A stretch of 5,370 nt of DNA from Methylococcales bacterium. Its GTDB lineage: Bacteria; Pseudomonadota; Gammaproteobacteria; Methylococcales; Methylomonadaceae. The notes beneath the pieces were generated by a model. That model saw nothing but the letters and a program-made list of their open reading frames with translations. It was not told the DNA's origin and did not search any database. The stretch spans positions 1 through 5,370 of the forward strand of contig JAGLUC010000480.1 of NCBI GenBank assembly GCA_023134955.1, read 5' to 3'. Shown piece after piece: positions 5,304-5,370 of this stretch; positions within the stretch are counted from its first letter, which is position 1, and each line of letters opens with the position of its first letter. The translations under genes were made by a program, and so were the position numbers.

Positions 5304-5370
5304 ATAGCTTAGGAATGCGCACGGAATAAGCTCAACAATTGGCGAAGGATTTTTGTTTGTCTTCAAGGCG
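5304..5370. other. Unassigned right-edge sequence
   Basis: No feature is supported here. One minus-strand frame is open from the edge to a TAA at 5283-5285 (28 codons), which could be the tail of a gene entering from the right, but it shows no recognisable motif and its last codons run into the hairpin. Confidence 0.2.

Noticed and set aside
5283..5369. C-terminal end of a minus-strand gene entering from the right
   Set aside because: Twenty-eight open codons in AT-rich DNA are not significant, there is no recognisable motif, and the frame ends within the hairpin structure.

Overview
The window looks like accessory DNA inserted next to a conserved operon in a moderately AT-rich gammaproteobacterium. 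The best lineage marker is the YcgN-family protein, which resembles the enterobacterial family over its whole length. The genus cannot be named from this sequence; an aquatic or symbiotic lineage would fit but is a guess.

Positions 1-2291 hold a compact type II restriction-modification (R-M) module. A C5-cytosine methyltransferase (127-1404, minus) with an N-terminal MerR/excisionase-type helix-turn-helix diverges from a PD-(D/E)XK endonuclease of the EcoO109I/PmeII type (1458-2180, plus). The roughly 50-base gap between them has several overlapping palindromes. The module is bracketed by two copies of a short palindromic repeat. The right copy (2207-2291) is complete: two 22-base inverted arms around a 41-base spacer. 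The left copy is cut by the window edge, and its last 43 bases (1-43) match 2249-2291 at 41 of 43 positions. A strong isolated hairpin (47-107) and a 10-base palindrome (111-120) lie between the left repeat and the methyltransferase stop.

Positions 2292-5157 hold a tightly coupled minus-strand operon, read from right to left: a GCS2-type carboxylate-amine ligase (glutamate-cysteine ligase-like), a zinc-dependent succinylglutamate desuccinylase/aspartoacylase-like hydrolase, and a YcgN-family cysteine-cluster protein. The first junction is TAATG and the second is ATGA, so all three are probably translated from one message. A ligase that makes an amide bond paired with a hydrolase that cleaves one suggests synthesis and turnover of an unidentified amide or peptide, but no substrate can be read from the sequence. 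The right repeat touches the ycgN stop codon, so the R-M module sits exactly at the 3' end of this operon.

Positions 5158-5370 hold the operon's ribosome binding site, a weak candidate promoter, a large hairpin with T-tracts on both sides (probable bidirectional terminator), and about 67 bases with no assignable feature. Nothing here amounts to a clearly new defence system. The most notable points are the regulator-methyltransferase fusion, the repeat-bounded R-M cassette and the uncharacterised ligase/hydrolase pair.
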